Origin: Bryobacteraceae bacterium
GTDB lineage: Bacteria; Acidobacteriota; Terriglobia; Bryobacterales; Bryobacteraceae
DNA: 9,244 nt
Assembly: GCA_014379815.1 (NCBI GenBank)
Contig: JACMLA010000886.1
Span: 1-9,244 of the forward strand
Reading direction: 5' to 3'
Part shown: in pieces, positions 1-6,074 of the stretch
Position numbering within the stretch: position 1 is the stretch's first letter
How the letters are laid out: each line of letters starts with the position of its first letter
Made by a program: the position numbers and the translations under genes
Notes under the pieces: model-generated
The model's input: the letters and a program-made list of their open reading frames with translations, nothing else
Database searches by the model: none
Told to the model about the DNA's origin: nothing

Positions 1-342
1 ATCGAACGACGAGGCGAATGAGTATCCGGCCTGCACGCTAAGCGCCTGCGCCCCGATGGTGAATACCTCCGAGATCCAGGCCGTGGCAAGTCCGGCTGCC
101 AGACCCAGCGCTGCTTCCCCAAGCGTCCAGGCCACGAGCATCGCGATCGTTGGCACTCCCTCGATACGCGGCCAGAGCGGTGCAAGCGCCAGCGTACAAG
201 CAACAGCAAATGCTACCCGTGCGGTCGAAGGTCCCGACTTTGCACCTGGCCATGGCAGAAAGACAAACAGCCCAAGGAACCGGACCAGAGTCAACGCAAA
301 GCCAAACAGGAGCGAAAGGGTGAAATTGAGATCACTTTGCAT
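1..342 (-). CDS. fliR: FliR, flagellar export gate membrane protein (N-terminal part, cut by window edge)
   Basis: FliR is an inner-membrane component of the flagellar type III export gate and completes the FliP-FliQ-FliR channel. I translated this frame by hand from the ATG at 342; it stays open to base 1, giving 114 residues of a family that is usually about 260 long. It starts MQSDLNFTLSLLFGFALTLV, followed by a hydrophobic stretch ending FVFLPWPG, further hydrophobic segments at about residues 42-56 and 65-90, and GYSFASSFD at the edge, which matches the conserved FliR region after the third membrane segment. The start lies inside the end of fliQ (11-bp overlap). There is no clear Shine-Dalgarno sequence, so translation is probably coupled to fliQ. 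Position directly after fliO-fliP-fliQ is the usual order. The identification is firm; the C-terminal half is not visible. Confidence 0.9.
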   Translation of the reverse strand, partial: MQSDLNFTLSLLFGFALTLVRFLGLFVFLPWPGAKSGPSTARVAFAVACTLALAPLWPRIEGVPTIAMLVAWTLGEAALGLAAGLATAWISEVFTIGAQALSVQAGYSFASSFD

Positions 343-601
343 GCCGCGCCAGGTCGCCGAATAGGGCCGTCGTGTAGGCCATCATCCGGGCCGTCATCCA
401 TGGCAGCAGCAAAAGAAATCCAGCCAGAAACGCCGCGAGGCGAGGAATCGTGCTAAACGCCGAGTCTTGTAAGCTCGTCACGATTTGGACCAGATTGATC
501 ACGATGCCCACGATGAAGGCAATAATCAGGATCGGAGCTGAGACCCACATGGCCGTCAGCAGAGCCGAGCGTATCAATTGAATAACGTTTTCCGGTGTCA
601 T
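332..601 (-). CDS. fliQ: FliQ, flagellar export gate membrane protein
   Basis: FliQ is a small inner-membrane subunit of the flagellar type III export gate that packs around the FliP ring. The product is 89 residues, the same length as the Escherichia coli protein. It opens MTPENVIQLI and has two hydrophobic helices, at about residues 13-36 and 50-72. The linker between them contains VQIVTSLQDSAFSTIPRL, which matches the conserved Q-(I/A)-T-x-x-(N/Q)-(D/E) and IP-(K/R) pattern of the family. The second helix ends with PWM, also typical. The gene starts one base after the fliP stop codon and overlaps the fliR start by 11 bp, so the three gate genes are tightly coupled. Nothing is unusual in the protein. 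Confidence 0.96.
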   Translation of the reverse strand: MTPENVIQLIRSALLTAMWVSAPILIIAFIVGIVINLVQIVTSLQDSAFSTIPRLAAFLAGFLLLLPWMTARMMAYTTALFGDLARHAK

Positions 602-602
602 T

Positions 603-1328
603 TTAGTAGAAACTCTTCATTAATGAGCCAATAACCAGCGTCCAGCCGTCGACTAGCACAAATAGCAGAATCTTGAACGGTGCCGAGATCATTACCGGAG
701 GAAGCTGGACCATTCCAATCGTCAGCGTGACCGAGGCCACGACCAGATCAATGATCAGGAAGGGAAGAAACAACACGGCTCCAATTTGAAATCCAACTCG
801 CAATTCCGACAGAATGTAAGCCGGAATCAGCACCATCAGGCTGAGGTCAGCAGCATTTTTAGGAGCTGGCGTATGTGTGATCTCCACAAACAGCTTCACT
901 TCTTTCTCGCGGACGAAGCGCGAAAGAAACGTTTTCAGCGGTACTGACCCCGACGTCATCGCCTGTTCCGCGGATATCTCGCCCTTTTCCATCGGTCGCC
1001 AGGATTTGTTGTAGATGTCCATTGCGACAGGCTGCACAATCACCATCGTGAGAAACAGCGAGAGTCCAAGCAGAACCTGATTCGAGGGTGCGGTTTGTGT
1101 ACCCAGCGCCTGCCGCAGAAAATGCAGCACGATCGTGATCCGCAGAAACGGCGTAATGCAGAGGATCGCGGCTGGAAGAAGGGTCAGCAGCGTTAGGGAA
1201 AGCGCGATCTGCATCGGAACGCTGAGGGCAGGTCCGCCTTTACCAATCTGTAGCGGCGCAAGGCCCTGTGCAGCAGCGGACAGGGCAGTCAGCAGAAGCA
1301 AGATTCCAATGGTGGCGAAACGATTCAT
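603..1328 (-). CDS. fliP: FliP, flagellar export gate core protein
   Basis: FliP forms the pentameric core of the flagellar export channel in the inner membrane. The 241-residue product is close to the usual 245 or so. It begins with a cleavable signal peptide (MNRFATIGILLLLTALSAAA, likely cut before QG), as is known for FliP. The FliP signature follows: TPFLRITIVLHFLRQALGTQ at about 60-80, then APSNQVLLGLSLFLT, then the periplasmic segment with SVPLKTFLSRFVRE. Later come LIPAYILSELRVGFQIG and FLIIDLVVASVTLTIGM, and the protein closes with LLFVLVDGWTLVIGSLMKSFY. All the conserved blocks are present. The start codon overlaps the fliO stop in an ATGA arrangement, and a GAGGG-type ribosome-binding site sits within the end of fliO. 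Identification is secure. Confidence 0.97.
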   Translation of the reverse strand: MNRFATIGILLLLTALSAAAQGLAPLQIGKGGPALSVPMQIALSLTLLTLLPAAILCITPFLRITIVLHFLRQALGTQTAPSNQVLLGLSLFLTMVIVQPVAMDIYNKSWRPMEKGEISAEQAMTSGSVPLKTFLSRFVREKEVKLFVEITHTPAPKNAADLSLMVLIPAYILSELRVGFQIGAVLFLPFLIIDLVVASVTLTIGMVQLPPVMISAPFKILLFVLVDGWTLVIGSLMKSFY

Positions 1329-1606
1329 TCGGCCCTCTTCAGATCGATAGGACCGAGAATCGAGCAGCCCGTCGGAGCGCTGGCAACCAGCACCAGACGG
1401 TCATCCAGACGAACCAGATGCAGCGCATGCTGTGCCGTCAGGGAGATTCTTTCCAGCGACTCCAGACGCCTTGGTTTCGCGCGCCCGACCACTTGACCGG
1501 TGCCGCCGTTCCAATGTACCCAGCCACGGCGCTTGAGGTACACCAGTGTGCCCGTGAGCGTGATAATGACAAATAAAGCGATTGCTACGCTCTGTAAGAG
1601 GTCCAT
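1325..1606 (-). CDS. fliO: FliO, flagellar export gate assembly protein
   Basis: FliO is a small, poorly conserved membrane protein that helps FliP assemble. The product has 93 residues: one membrane helix at about 5-24, a basic stop-transfer patch (KRRG at about 26-29), then a short cytoplasmic domain. That domain contains LESLERISLTAQHALHLVRL and DDRLVLVASAPTGCSILGPI, which resembles the usual FliO pattern of a hydrophobic strand, a gap, and a second strand ending in an LxxI-type motif. The call rests on this layout and on position immediately upstream of fliP with a 4-bp overlap, more than on residue identity. A 35-bp gap separates it from fliN, and no strong Shine-Dalgarno sequence is seen before its ATG. 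Confidence 0.85.
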   Translation of the reverse strand: MDLLQSVAIALFVIITLTGTLVYLKRRGWVHWNGGTGQVVGRAKPRRLESLERISLTAQHALHLVRLDDRLVLVASAPTGCSILGPIDLKRAE

Positions 1607-1641
1607 TTGAAGGTACTCAAACAGACAAGTGGGATTAATCC

Positions 1642-1896
1642 TTAATTCTTCTCGCCAAAATCTGAGAGACGTGCGGCAAGACTGTTGTCGATTACGATCA
1701 GCTCACCCTGGGCGATTAGTTGTCCGCTGACGTGAAAGTCGACACTTTCGCCCGCTGCCCGGTCGGTAGTGACCACAGATCCTTCCGTTAACGCCAGAAT
1801 TTCCCCCACCGTAAGTCTGGTGCAGGGAACCGTTGCTTCCAGCCGGAGCGGCACATTCGCCAAATGTGCCAGCTCCTCGCGCTTTTTGGAATCCAT
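1642..1896 (-). CDS. fliN: FliN, flagellar switch/C-ring protein (minimal form)
   Basis: FliN forms the lower C-ring of the motor with FliM and acts in switching and in docking export substrates. The 84-residue product is almost only the SpoA-type FliN domain: VPLRLEATVPCTRLTVGEIL at about 15-34, then LTEGSVVTTDRAAGESVDFH and VSGQLIAQGELIVIDNSLAA, ending RLSDFGEKN. These match the conserved TxGEIL, L-x-x-GSVV, G-x-L-IAQGE and R-(L/I)-x-D positions. The E. coli protein has about 137 residues, so the N-terminal extension is nearly absent. The neighbour upstream is flgE (19-bp gap); fliM, usually next to fliN, is not in the window. Only a weak AGG lies close to the ATG. No alternative upstream start is possible without running into flgE. 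Confidence 0.93.
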   Translation of the reverse strand: MDSKKREELAHLANVPLRLEATVPCTRLTVGEILALTEGSVVTTDRAAGESVDFHVSGQLIAQGELIVIDNSLAARLSDFGEKN

Positions 1897-1915
1897 AACC
1901 TAGATATTCGGCGGA

Positions 1916-3124
1916 TTAACGCTTCAGGTTCAGAGTTTCCTGACTAATTTCATCGGTGGTTGTGATGACACGGGAGTTCGCCTGATACCCACGCTGGTAC
2001 ACGATCAAGTTGGTGAATTCTTTTGCGATATCGACGGTGGAGCCTTCCAGCGCGCCGGCCTTAATCTTGCCGCGACCACCGGTTTCGGCCACTCCGTAAA
2101 CAGGAGCAGCAGTGTCTCCGGACGGCCTGAAATTGTTGTCACTTACGGAAGTCAGCGTGGAAGGATTCCCGACCAATGCGATAGCGAGCTTTGCGATTTC
2201 CTTCTCCTGACCGTTGCCGTAGCGGGCCATGACGCGTCCGCCATCGGCCATACCCAGGGCGGTAACTTCGGCGGCGGCAAAGCCATTCACATCTGTTCTC
2301 GACGGTGCAGAAGGCTGCGAGAACTGGCTGATGGAGGCCTGACCCTTTGCATCGTACAAGCTCCAGGTAATGCTGAGATCCGCAGCTTCGTTTGCAAGGT
2401 TCGTGATGCCGATCGCAATTGGCGCGGCTGCTGCCGGGCTCGTCAATTTTCCAGAGGAATCGAAAGTCAGGGTCTTCGATGCAGGCAGCGTGAGCGCAGT
2501 CACCGGAGCCTGATCTGCCGCCGGAATTGTCACATCGTAATCCCAGCTGTTCGCTGCTGTTTTCGTGAAGGAGAACGTGAGTGTATGTCTGACTCCGAGC
2601 GTGTCCATCACTTCAACAGGGGTCGAGAAGACCTCGCCTATCGGTGCGCTCGCGTTCAGGTTCGCCACGATGCTCAAGGCATCCGTTGGAGAAGCTTGCG
2701 ACGTGCCGGTAGGCACCTGGATATCGGCGAGTCCGGAAGGACCGTATTGCTGCACGCGCTCGCCCGTGAGGGTGACCACATAGCCAGCTTTATCGAGCTG
2801 AAAGGTTCCATCGCGTGTCAGCAGCTTGGTTCCAAGGCCGTCGTTAACGACGAAGAATCCGCTACCCTGGATGGCTGAATCCAGGGCGCCGGACGAGGTT
2901 TGGATTGCGCCCTGATTGAAGTTGCGGACTGTGCTGACACGGCCGACACCCAGACCGCTCTCTCCCTTGCTGTTGACGGACTGTGCCACCACGTCCTTGA
3001 AAGCAACATCGACGCTCTTGTAGCCTGTTGTGTTGACGTTGGCAAGGTTATGGCCGACGGTGTCCACTGCGGCCGAGTGCGCCTTTAGCGCGGATAGGGC
3101 TGATGAGAATGAATTAAACGACAT
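1916..3124 (-). CDS. flgE: FlgE, flagellar hook protein
   Basis: FlgE polymerises outside the cell into the hook, the universal joint between rod and filament. The 402-residue length equals that of E. coli FlgE. The N-terminal rod-type domain begins MSFNSFSSALSALKAHSAAV and continues with HNLANVNTTGYKS, the hallmark of axial proteins. IQGSGFFVVNDG and LLTRDGTFQLDKAGYVV mark the second conserved block (about 85-115). The central part is the variable hook domain. The C-terminal D0 helix contains EFTNLIVYQRGYQANSRVI and ends ETLNLKR. The start is supported by an excellent AGGAGAT ribosome-binding site inside the end of flgD, which fits the large amount of hook protein a cell needs. Being third after fliK and flgD is a common hook-operon order. 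Confidence 0.97.
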   Translation of the reverse strand: MSFNSFSSALSALKAHSAAVDTVGHNLANVNTTGYKSVDVAFKDVVAQSVNSKGESGLGVGRVSTVRNFNQGAIQTSSGALDSAIQGSGFFVVNDGLGTKLLTRDGTFQLDKAGYVVTLTGERVQQYGPSGLADIQVPTGTSQASPTDALSIVANLNASAPIGEVFSTPVEVMDTLGVRHTLTFSFTKTAANSWDYDVTIPAADQAPVTALTLPASKTLTFDSSGKLTSPAAAAPIAIGITNLANEAADLSITWSLYDAKGQASISQFSQPSAPSRTDVNGFAAAEVTALGMADGGRVMARYGNGQEKEIAKLAIALVGNPSTLTSVSDNNFRPSGDTAAPVYGVAETGGRGKIKAGALEGSTVDIAKEFTNLIVYQRGYQANSRVITTTDEISQETLNLKR

Positions 3125-3413
3125 CTTTATCTCCTGTTTTGGTCCCGGTTGTGGGAGGTTCTAACTGCTCGGCAATACCCTGCAGATCGGTTCGCACTCC
3201 GATCATCTGTTCCAGCTGACTGAACTGAGCCAACTGCGTCAAAAACTGAACTCCGTCGGTGGGATTCAGGGGATCCTGATTCTTCACCTGTGCCACCAGC
3301 AGCTGCAGAAACTGGTCTGTGCTGACCTGGCCTTTCTTGGCTGCCGATGTGGCCGCTTCGGACACATCCTGTGCGGCTGTGCTGTTCGCGAGAGCGCTGA
3401 TTGAGTTACTCAT
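3114..3413 (-). CDS. flgD: FlgD, hook cap/scaffold protein (very short form)
   Basis: FlgD caps the growing hook and is needed for adding FlgE subunits. The conserved N-terminal core is clear: QVSTDQFLQLLVAQVKNQDP at about residues 29-48, then LNPTDGVQFLTQLAQFSQLE and QM. This is the FlgD hallmark (FLxLLxxQ-x-x-NQDPLNPxD...F-x-x-QLAQFSxLEQ). The protein ends at residue 99 just after a linker rich in Pro, Thr and Gly, while the E. coli protein has about 231 residues with a beta-sandwich/Tudor-like C-terminal part. That C-terminal domain is absent, and flgE starts within the last codons, so this is not an obvious frameshift remnant. A GGAGGAG ribosome-binding site precedes the ATG. The start overlaps the fliK stop by 8 bp. 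Confidence 0.93.
   Translation of the reverse strand: MSNSISALANSTAAQDVSEAATSAAKKGQVSTDQFLQLLVAQVKNQDPLNPTDGVQFLTQLAQFSQLEQMIGVRTDLQGIAEQLEPPTTGTKTGDKDVV
3129..3135 (-). promoter_or_regulatory. Ribosome-binding site of flgE
   Basis: On the minus strand this reads AGGAGAT. Its AGGAG core lies six bases before the flgE ATG (3124), inside the last codons of flgD. It is one of the strongest such sites in the window, which fits high production of the hook subunit, and it fixes the flgE start. Confidence 0.75.
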
Positions 3414-5274
3414 CTTCTAATTGCTCCTCCTGTGGCCTGTGTTTTGGCCTTCGCTGATCTTCTTGAAATTCGTTACCATTGCGTTGAAATTCGTTGCCAT
3501 CGCGCTGTCCGCGCCGGTTTGATGGATTTTCGGTGTCGCTCGAGGTGGTGTTCCCCGCGCGTGTTTCCACTTGAAAGCCGCGGTCTCCCAGGCTCTTTGC
3601 GAGCTCAGGGAGGTCGGTCCGAAGTCTTTGAATCAACTCCGGATTGTCTGTACGCACTGCCATCTGCGTTTCACCGCCCCGATGAACGAAACGCAAGTCC
3701 ACTGCGTTGGCTTCCTTCCCGACCCGAACGGAAATCACCTGCGCTGGCGAGGTTTGCGGAGGCGCATCTGGCAGGATATCTGCCACGCGCGCCGCGGGCA
3801 TCGCCGTGGCTACTTCGCCTCGGCGGGAACCAGAGGACTGTGCGGAGATCTGCTGACCGAAAGGTCCCGCCTGCCCCTCGGATATACCAACTGCTGACTT
3901 TCTTTCTTTCAGTTCTGGTCTTACCGTTGCGGTGAAGGCTAAAGAACGCTCGGCCGCCAAGGCTGTTTGCGCAGCTGGATCGGACGCAGCTTCTGGCTTC
4001 ACTTTCTCGGCTGCTGCCGTCTCTGCGCCTGGCGCGTTTGGAACCAACAGCTGCGGTAGCGCGGGTACGGTGTTGGCCGGCGTGCCCGATGGAGTCGCTA
4101 TCATCGAAACTGAGCTCGACGGAACCGCTACCACTGGTGCTGGCCTGATCTGCGGCTCGACGATCGCCGGTGAGCCAGACTCGGCGCTGGACGGAAGTTC
4201 GGAATCGAGCGCTGAAGAATTAGCCAGCGATGTCAGATTGCGCAGGCGGCTGGAGTGGGGAACGAAGTCCGCTGGCAAGCGGAACTCCGGTGCCGCGCTT
4301 AGCTTAGGTTCAAGCTGAGTCGTAGTCTCCAACCAACTGGAGTCGCTGTTTGGTGCAACCCGCTGCCCTGCAGGTCGAGACGCTTGACTTATTTCCAATG
4401 CGGGCAAACTGCTGGCTTGCTTGCTACTGACTCTGGGTGCCGTCGGATCTCCAGTTTCCCCATTTCCCTTTTTCCAGCTCTCCTCGTTTATCTTTACGGA
4501 TGGCTCGCGCCGCTGTACTGTGGGTGAAGCGATTGCACTCGCCCCTTGCTTCTCAGGCTCTGCTCGAAGAGCGGCCTGCGCCAGAGACGCCTTCGCGGAA
4601 TCCTCAGGAACCGCGTCCCGCACTGGAGCAGTCACAACAGCTTCAGCCTGAGTGCCGCTTGCAACAGAGATGGTCGGCGCAGGTACTTCTGCGGCACTGG
4701 CCTTAGCCGGCTCCCCTATACTTTGCTCTGCAGAGACTTCCTCTGGAGATACATCGGTATCGGCGGTAATCAGGGCGGATTCCATCGGATCTTCGCTCAC
4801 ATCACCGGAGCTCGCTGGCGAAAAGACCGTGCCCATAGCCATCGGAGCAGTAGGATTCAACGTCGCTTGAGGCTGTACCCGAACAATTTGAGTGCCGTCA
4901 CTCGATTCACCGGCGTTCTGAAGAGGAGTTGGATTCGTAAGCTTCAGATCCGCCATCCAGGGTGCGGTCGTCGTCATGGTTCGGACGGTGAGCGGCAATT
5001 TCGTGACGCCCGGGGTGATGTTTATGACTGCTGGCTGGTCCAGTTCCCCAGGATTTGCTGCTGATAAGGAGGGTTCCGAAGGGGTAATCGAAGCTTCTTT
5101 TAATAAAGTACGCGGGCTATTAGTTGGTACTTCCAGCGCTTCTGCAATTTCGCATAAGCTCTGCAAAGCACTCGCAAATGTCGCGTCCGCTTCGACCGGG
5201 ACGGGTTGCTGACCGCTAGCGCTATGAGCAGCGGCTGACGGCATACTACCGGATTGCAAAGATGCAGGAGACAC
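3406..5274 (-). CDS. fliK: FliK, flagellar hook-length control protein
   Basis: FliK is the secreted molecular ruler that measures the hook and switches the export apparatus to filament substrates. The 622-residue product is longer than E. coli FliK (about 375). Residues 1 to about 500 are low-complexity and rich in Ala, Ser, Pro, Thr and Glu, as expected for the extended ruler region. A compact C-terminal domain follows at about 509-572, with VISVRVGKEANAVDLRFVH and NPELIQRLRTDLPELAKSLG then RGFQVE, matching the FliK/Flg_hook fold (strand, strand, then an NPE...LR..LP.L...L...G helix). A charged 50-residue tail, with an imperfect seven-residue repeat, ends the protein. The GTG start has AGGA five bases upstream. 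An internal ATG at codon 11 (5244) is the alternative but has no ribosome-binding site. Position before flgD-flgE supports the call. Confidence 0.9.
   Translation of the reverse strand: MSPASLQSGSMPSAAAHSASGQQPVPVEADATFASALQSLCEIAEALEVPTNSPRTLLKEASITPSEPSLSAANPGELDQPAVINITPGVTKLPLTVRTMTTTAPWMADLKLTNPTPLQNAGESSDGTQIVRVQPQATLNPTAPMAMGTVFSPASSGDVSEDPMESALITADTDVSPEEVSAEQSIGEPAKASAAEVPAPTISVASGTQAEAVVTAPVRDAVPEDSAKASLAQAALRAEPEKQGASAIASPTVQRREPSVKINEESWKKGNGETGDPTAPRVSSKQASSLPALEISQASRPAGQRVAPNSDSSWLETTTQLEPKLSAAPEFRLPADFVPHSSRLRNLTSLANSSALDSELPSSAESGSPAIVEPQIRPAPVVAVPSSSVSMIATPSGTPANTVPALPQLLVPNAPGAETAAAEKVKPEAASDPAAQTALAAERSLAFTATVRPELKERKSAVGISEGQAGPFGQQISAQSSGSRRGEVATAMPAARVADILPDAPPQTSPAQVISVRVGKEANAVDLRFVHRGGETQMAVRTDNPELIQRLRTDLPELAKSLGDRGFQVETRAGNTTSSDTENPSNRRGQRDGNEFQRNGNEFQEDQRRPKHRPQEEQLEDE
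3424..3430 (-). promoter_or_regulatory. Ribosome-binding site of flgD
   Basis: On the minus strand this reads GGAGGAG, ten bases before the flgD ATG (3413). It lies inside the last codons of fliK, which encode EEQ. The strong match supports the chosen flgD start and shows that the overlapping gene can recruit its own ribosomes. Confidence 0.7.
3463..3504 (-). repeat. 21-bp tandem direct repeat (two copies) in the fliK tail
   Basis: Two adjacent 21-bp units (3463-3483 and 3484-3504) differ at only two positions. In the fliK reading frame they encode RDGNEFQ then RNGNEFQ, residues 591-604. This looks like a recent in-frame duplication in a disordered, charged C-terminal tail downstream of the folded FliK domain. 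Confidence 0.9.
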
Positions 5275-5285
5275 GCGGATCCTAC

Positions 5286-5301
5286 TGCATTCGTGCAGCC
5301 A
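5286..5301 (-). promoter_or_regulatory. Candidate sigma-54 promoter for fliK-flgD-flgE-fliN-fliO-fliP-fliQ-fliR
   Basis: On the minus strand the sequence is TGGCTGCACGAATGCA. GG lies at 5300-5299 and GC at 5288-5287, again with N10 between them, and it matches TGGC...TGCA of the -24/-12 consensus. The predicted start is about 5275, next to the fliK GTG at 5274. That would exclude the AGGA at 5283-5280 from the mRNA, which is a point against either this start site or the GTG start. Confidence 0.5.
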
Positions 5302-5313
5302 AACGTTTGGCTG
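5296..5313. promoter_or_regulatory. Perfect 18-bp palindrome in the fliK-flgF divergent spacer
   Basis: CAGCCAAACGTTTGGCTG is identical to its own reverse complement. It sits in the middle of the 60-bp spacer between the divergent fliK and flgF operons, centred between bases 5304 and 5305. Each half carries the -24 part (TTTGGC) of a sigma-54-like promoter facing outward. It may be a promoter overlap only, or also an operator for a dimeric regulator; the sequence alone cannot separate these. Confidence 0.6.
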
Positions 5314-5323
5314 TAGTCGTGCT
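5308..5323 (+). promoter_or_regulatory. Candidate sigma-54 promoter for flgF-flgG-flgA-flgH-flgI
   Basis: The sequence TGGCTGTAGTCGTGCT has GG at 5309-5310 and GC at 5321-5322, exactly the GG-N10-GC spacing of -24/-12 promoters, and agrees with TGGC...TGC(A/T) of the consensus. The AC after TGGC and the first T of TTGC are not matched. The predicted transcript start is about 5334, one base before the flgF ATG. Sigma-54 control of flagellar rod and hook genes is common in several bacterial groups; here it is inferred only from sequence. Confidence 0.5.
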
Positions 5324-5334
5324 TGTTGATCGGC

Positions 5335-6060
5335 ATGGACTCTTTGTCAATGGCGGTCGCCAGCGGCCTCCGTGCGCGATTTGAGGCGATGGACATGCTC
5401 GCGAATAACATCGCGAATTCGTCGACCGCTGGCTTTAAGAAAGATGGCGAGTTCTACGGAATCTTCCAGCAGGTGGAGGGCGCAGGTTCGCCTGACGACT
5501 CCCTGCAGCCGGTTATCCAGAAGAATTGGACCGATTTATCACAGGGAACTCTGCAAACTACCGGAAATTCCATGGATTTTGCTCTATCCGGGAAAGGCTG
5601 GCTTGGAGTAAGTGGTCCTAACGGAACACTCTACTCCCGCAACGGGAGCCTTCGCGTGAATGCGGCCGGGACCGTCACCTCCCAGGAAGGCCACCCCGTG
5701 CGCCTCACCGGTGGTCAGCCCCTGCAAATCCAGTCCGGTGTGCCACTGGTACTGGGAGCTGACGGAAACTTGACGCAGGGCGGTTTGTCGCTAGGCAAGC
5801 TGGAAATCCTGGATTTTCCCGAAGGCTCGCTGGTCAGAGCAGGTTCGGCGTACTTCCGCGCGCTCGATCCTCTGGAAAGGGGAATCGAAGTACCGGAGAC
5901 GGATCTGCTGCAGGGCAAGCTGGAATCGGCAAACGTATCAGCCCCCGAATCCGCTGTTCGCCTCATCAATCTAACGCGGCAGTTTGAAGGTCTTCAGAGG
6001 GCACTGCAACTGGGGTCCGAAATGAGTCGCAAAGCAATCGAAGAAGTCGCAAAAGTCTAA
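5335..6060 (+). CDS. flgF: FlgF, flagellar proximal rod protein
   Basis: FlgF is one of the proximal rod proteins that cross the periplasm. From the ATG at 5335 the product has 241 residues, near the usual 250. It begins MDSLSMAVASGLRARFEAMD and continues LANNIANSSTAGFKKDGEF, the axial-protein N-terminal motif. ALSGKGWLGVSGPNGTLYSR and NGSLRVNAAGTV mark the central conserved block (about 78-108). The C-terminal helix has ESAVRLINLTRQFEGLQRAL. A longer frame from TTG at 5323 is possible, but the ATG aligns residue for residue with the start of FlgG (MDSLSMAVASG against MIRALYTAASG), so I chose it. No Shine-Dalgarno sequence precedes either start. FlgF rather than FlgG is called because it comes first and is the more divergent of the pair. 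Confidence 0.92.
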   Translation: MDSLSMAVASGLRARFEAMDMLANNIANSSTAGFKKDGEFYGIFQQVEGAGSPDDSLQPVIQKNWTDLSQGTLQTTGNSMDFALSGKGWLGVSGPNGTLYSRNGSLRVNAAGTVTSQEGHPVRLTGGQPLQIQSGVPLVLGADGNLTQGGLSLGKLEILDFPEGSLVRAGSAYFRALDPLERGIEVPETDLLQGKLESANVSAPESAVRLINLTRQFEGLQRALQLGSEMSRKAIEEVAKV

Positions 6061-6074
6061 GGAAACTAATTACT

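Noticed and set aside
1632..1641. 10-bp palindrome GGATTAATCC between fliN and fliO
   Set aside because: It has no loop, no T-run on the minus strand and no extension, and lies within an operon. It is too short to call a terminator or operator.
4546..5064. Plus-strand open frame of 172 codons over the middle of fliK
   Set aside because: It is antisense to the low-complexity ruler region of FliK. The Arg- and Cys-rich product has no visible domain or ribosome-binding context, and several similar frames occur in the same stretch.
5285..5298. Small hairpin CTGCA-TTCG-TGCAG in the divergent spacer
   Set aside because: The stem has only five pairs and shares three bases with the palindrome. It would not be in either transcript if the predicted start sites are right, so it is likely a by-product of the TGCA element.
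5323..5334. Alternative flgF start at TTG 5323, four codons upstream
   Set aside because: The ATG at 5335 aligns exactly with the FlgG N-terminus and neither start has a ribosome-binding site. The TTG would also overlap the -12 part of the candidate promoter.
5399..5418. Direct repeat TCGCGAAT spaced 12 bp apart in early flgF
   Set aside because: It encodes the conserved LANNIANS motif, in which similar residues recur, so coding explains it without a regulatory role.
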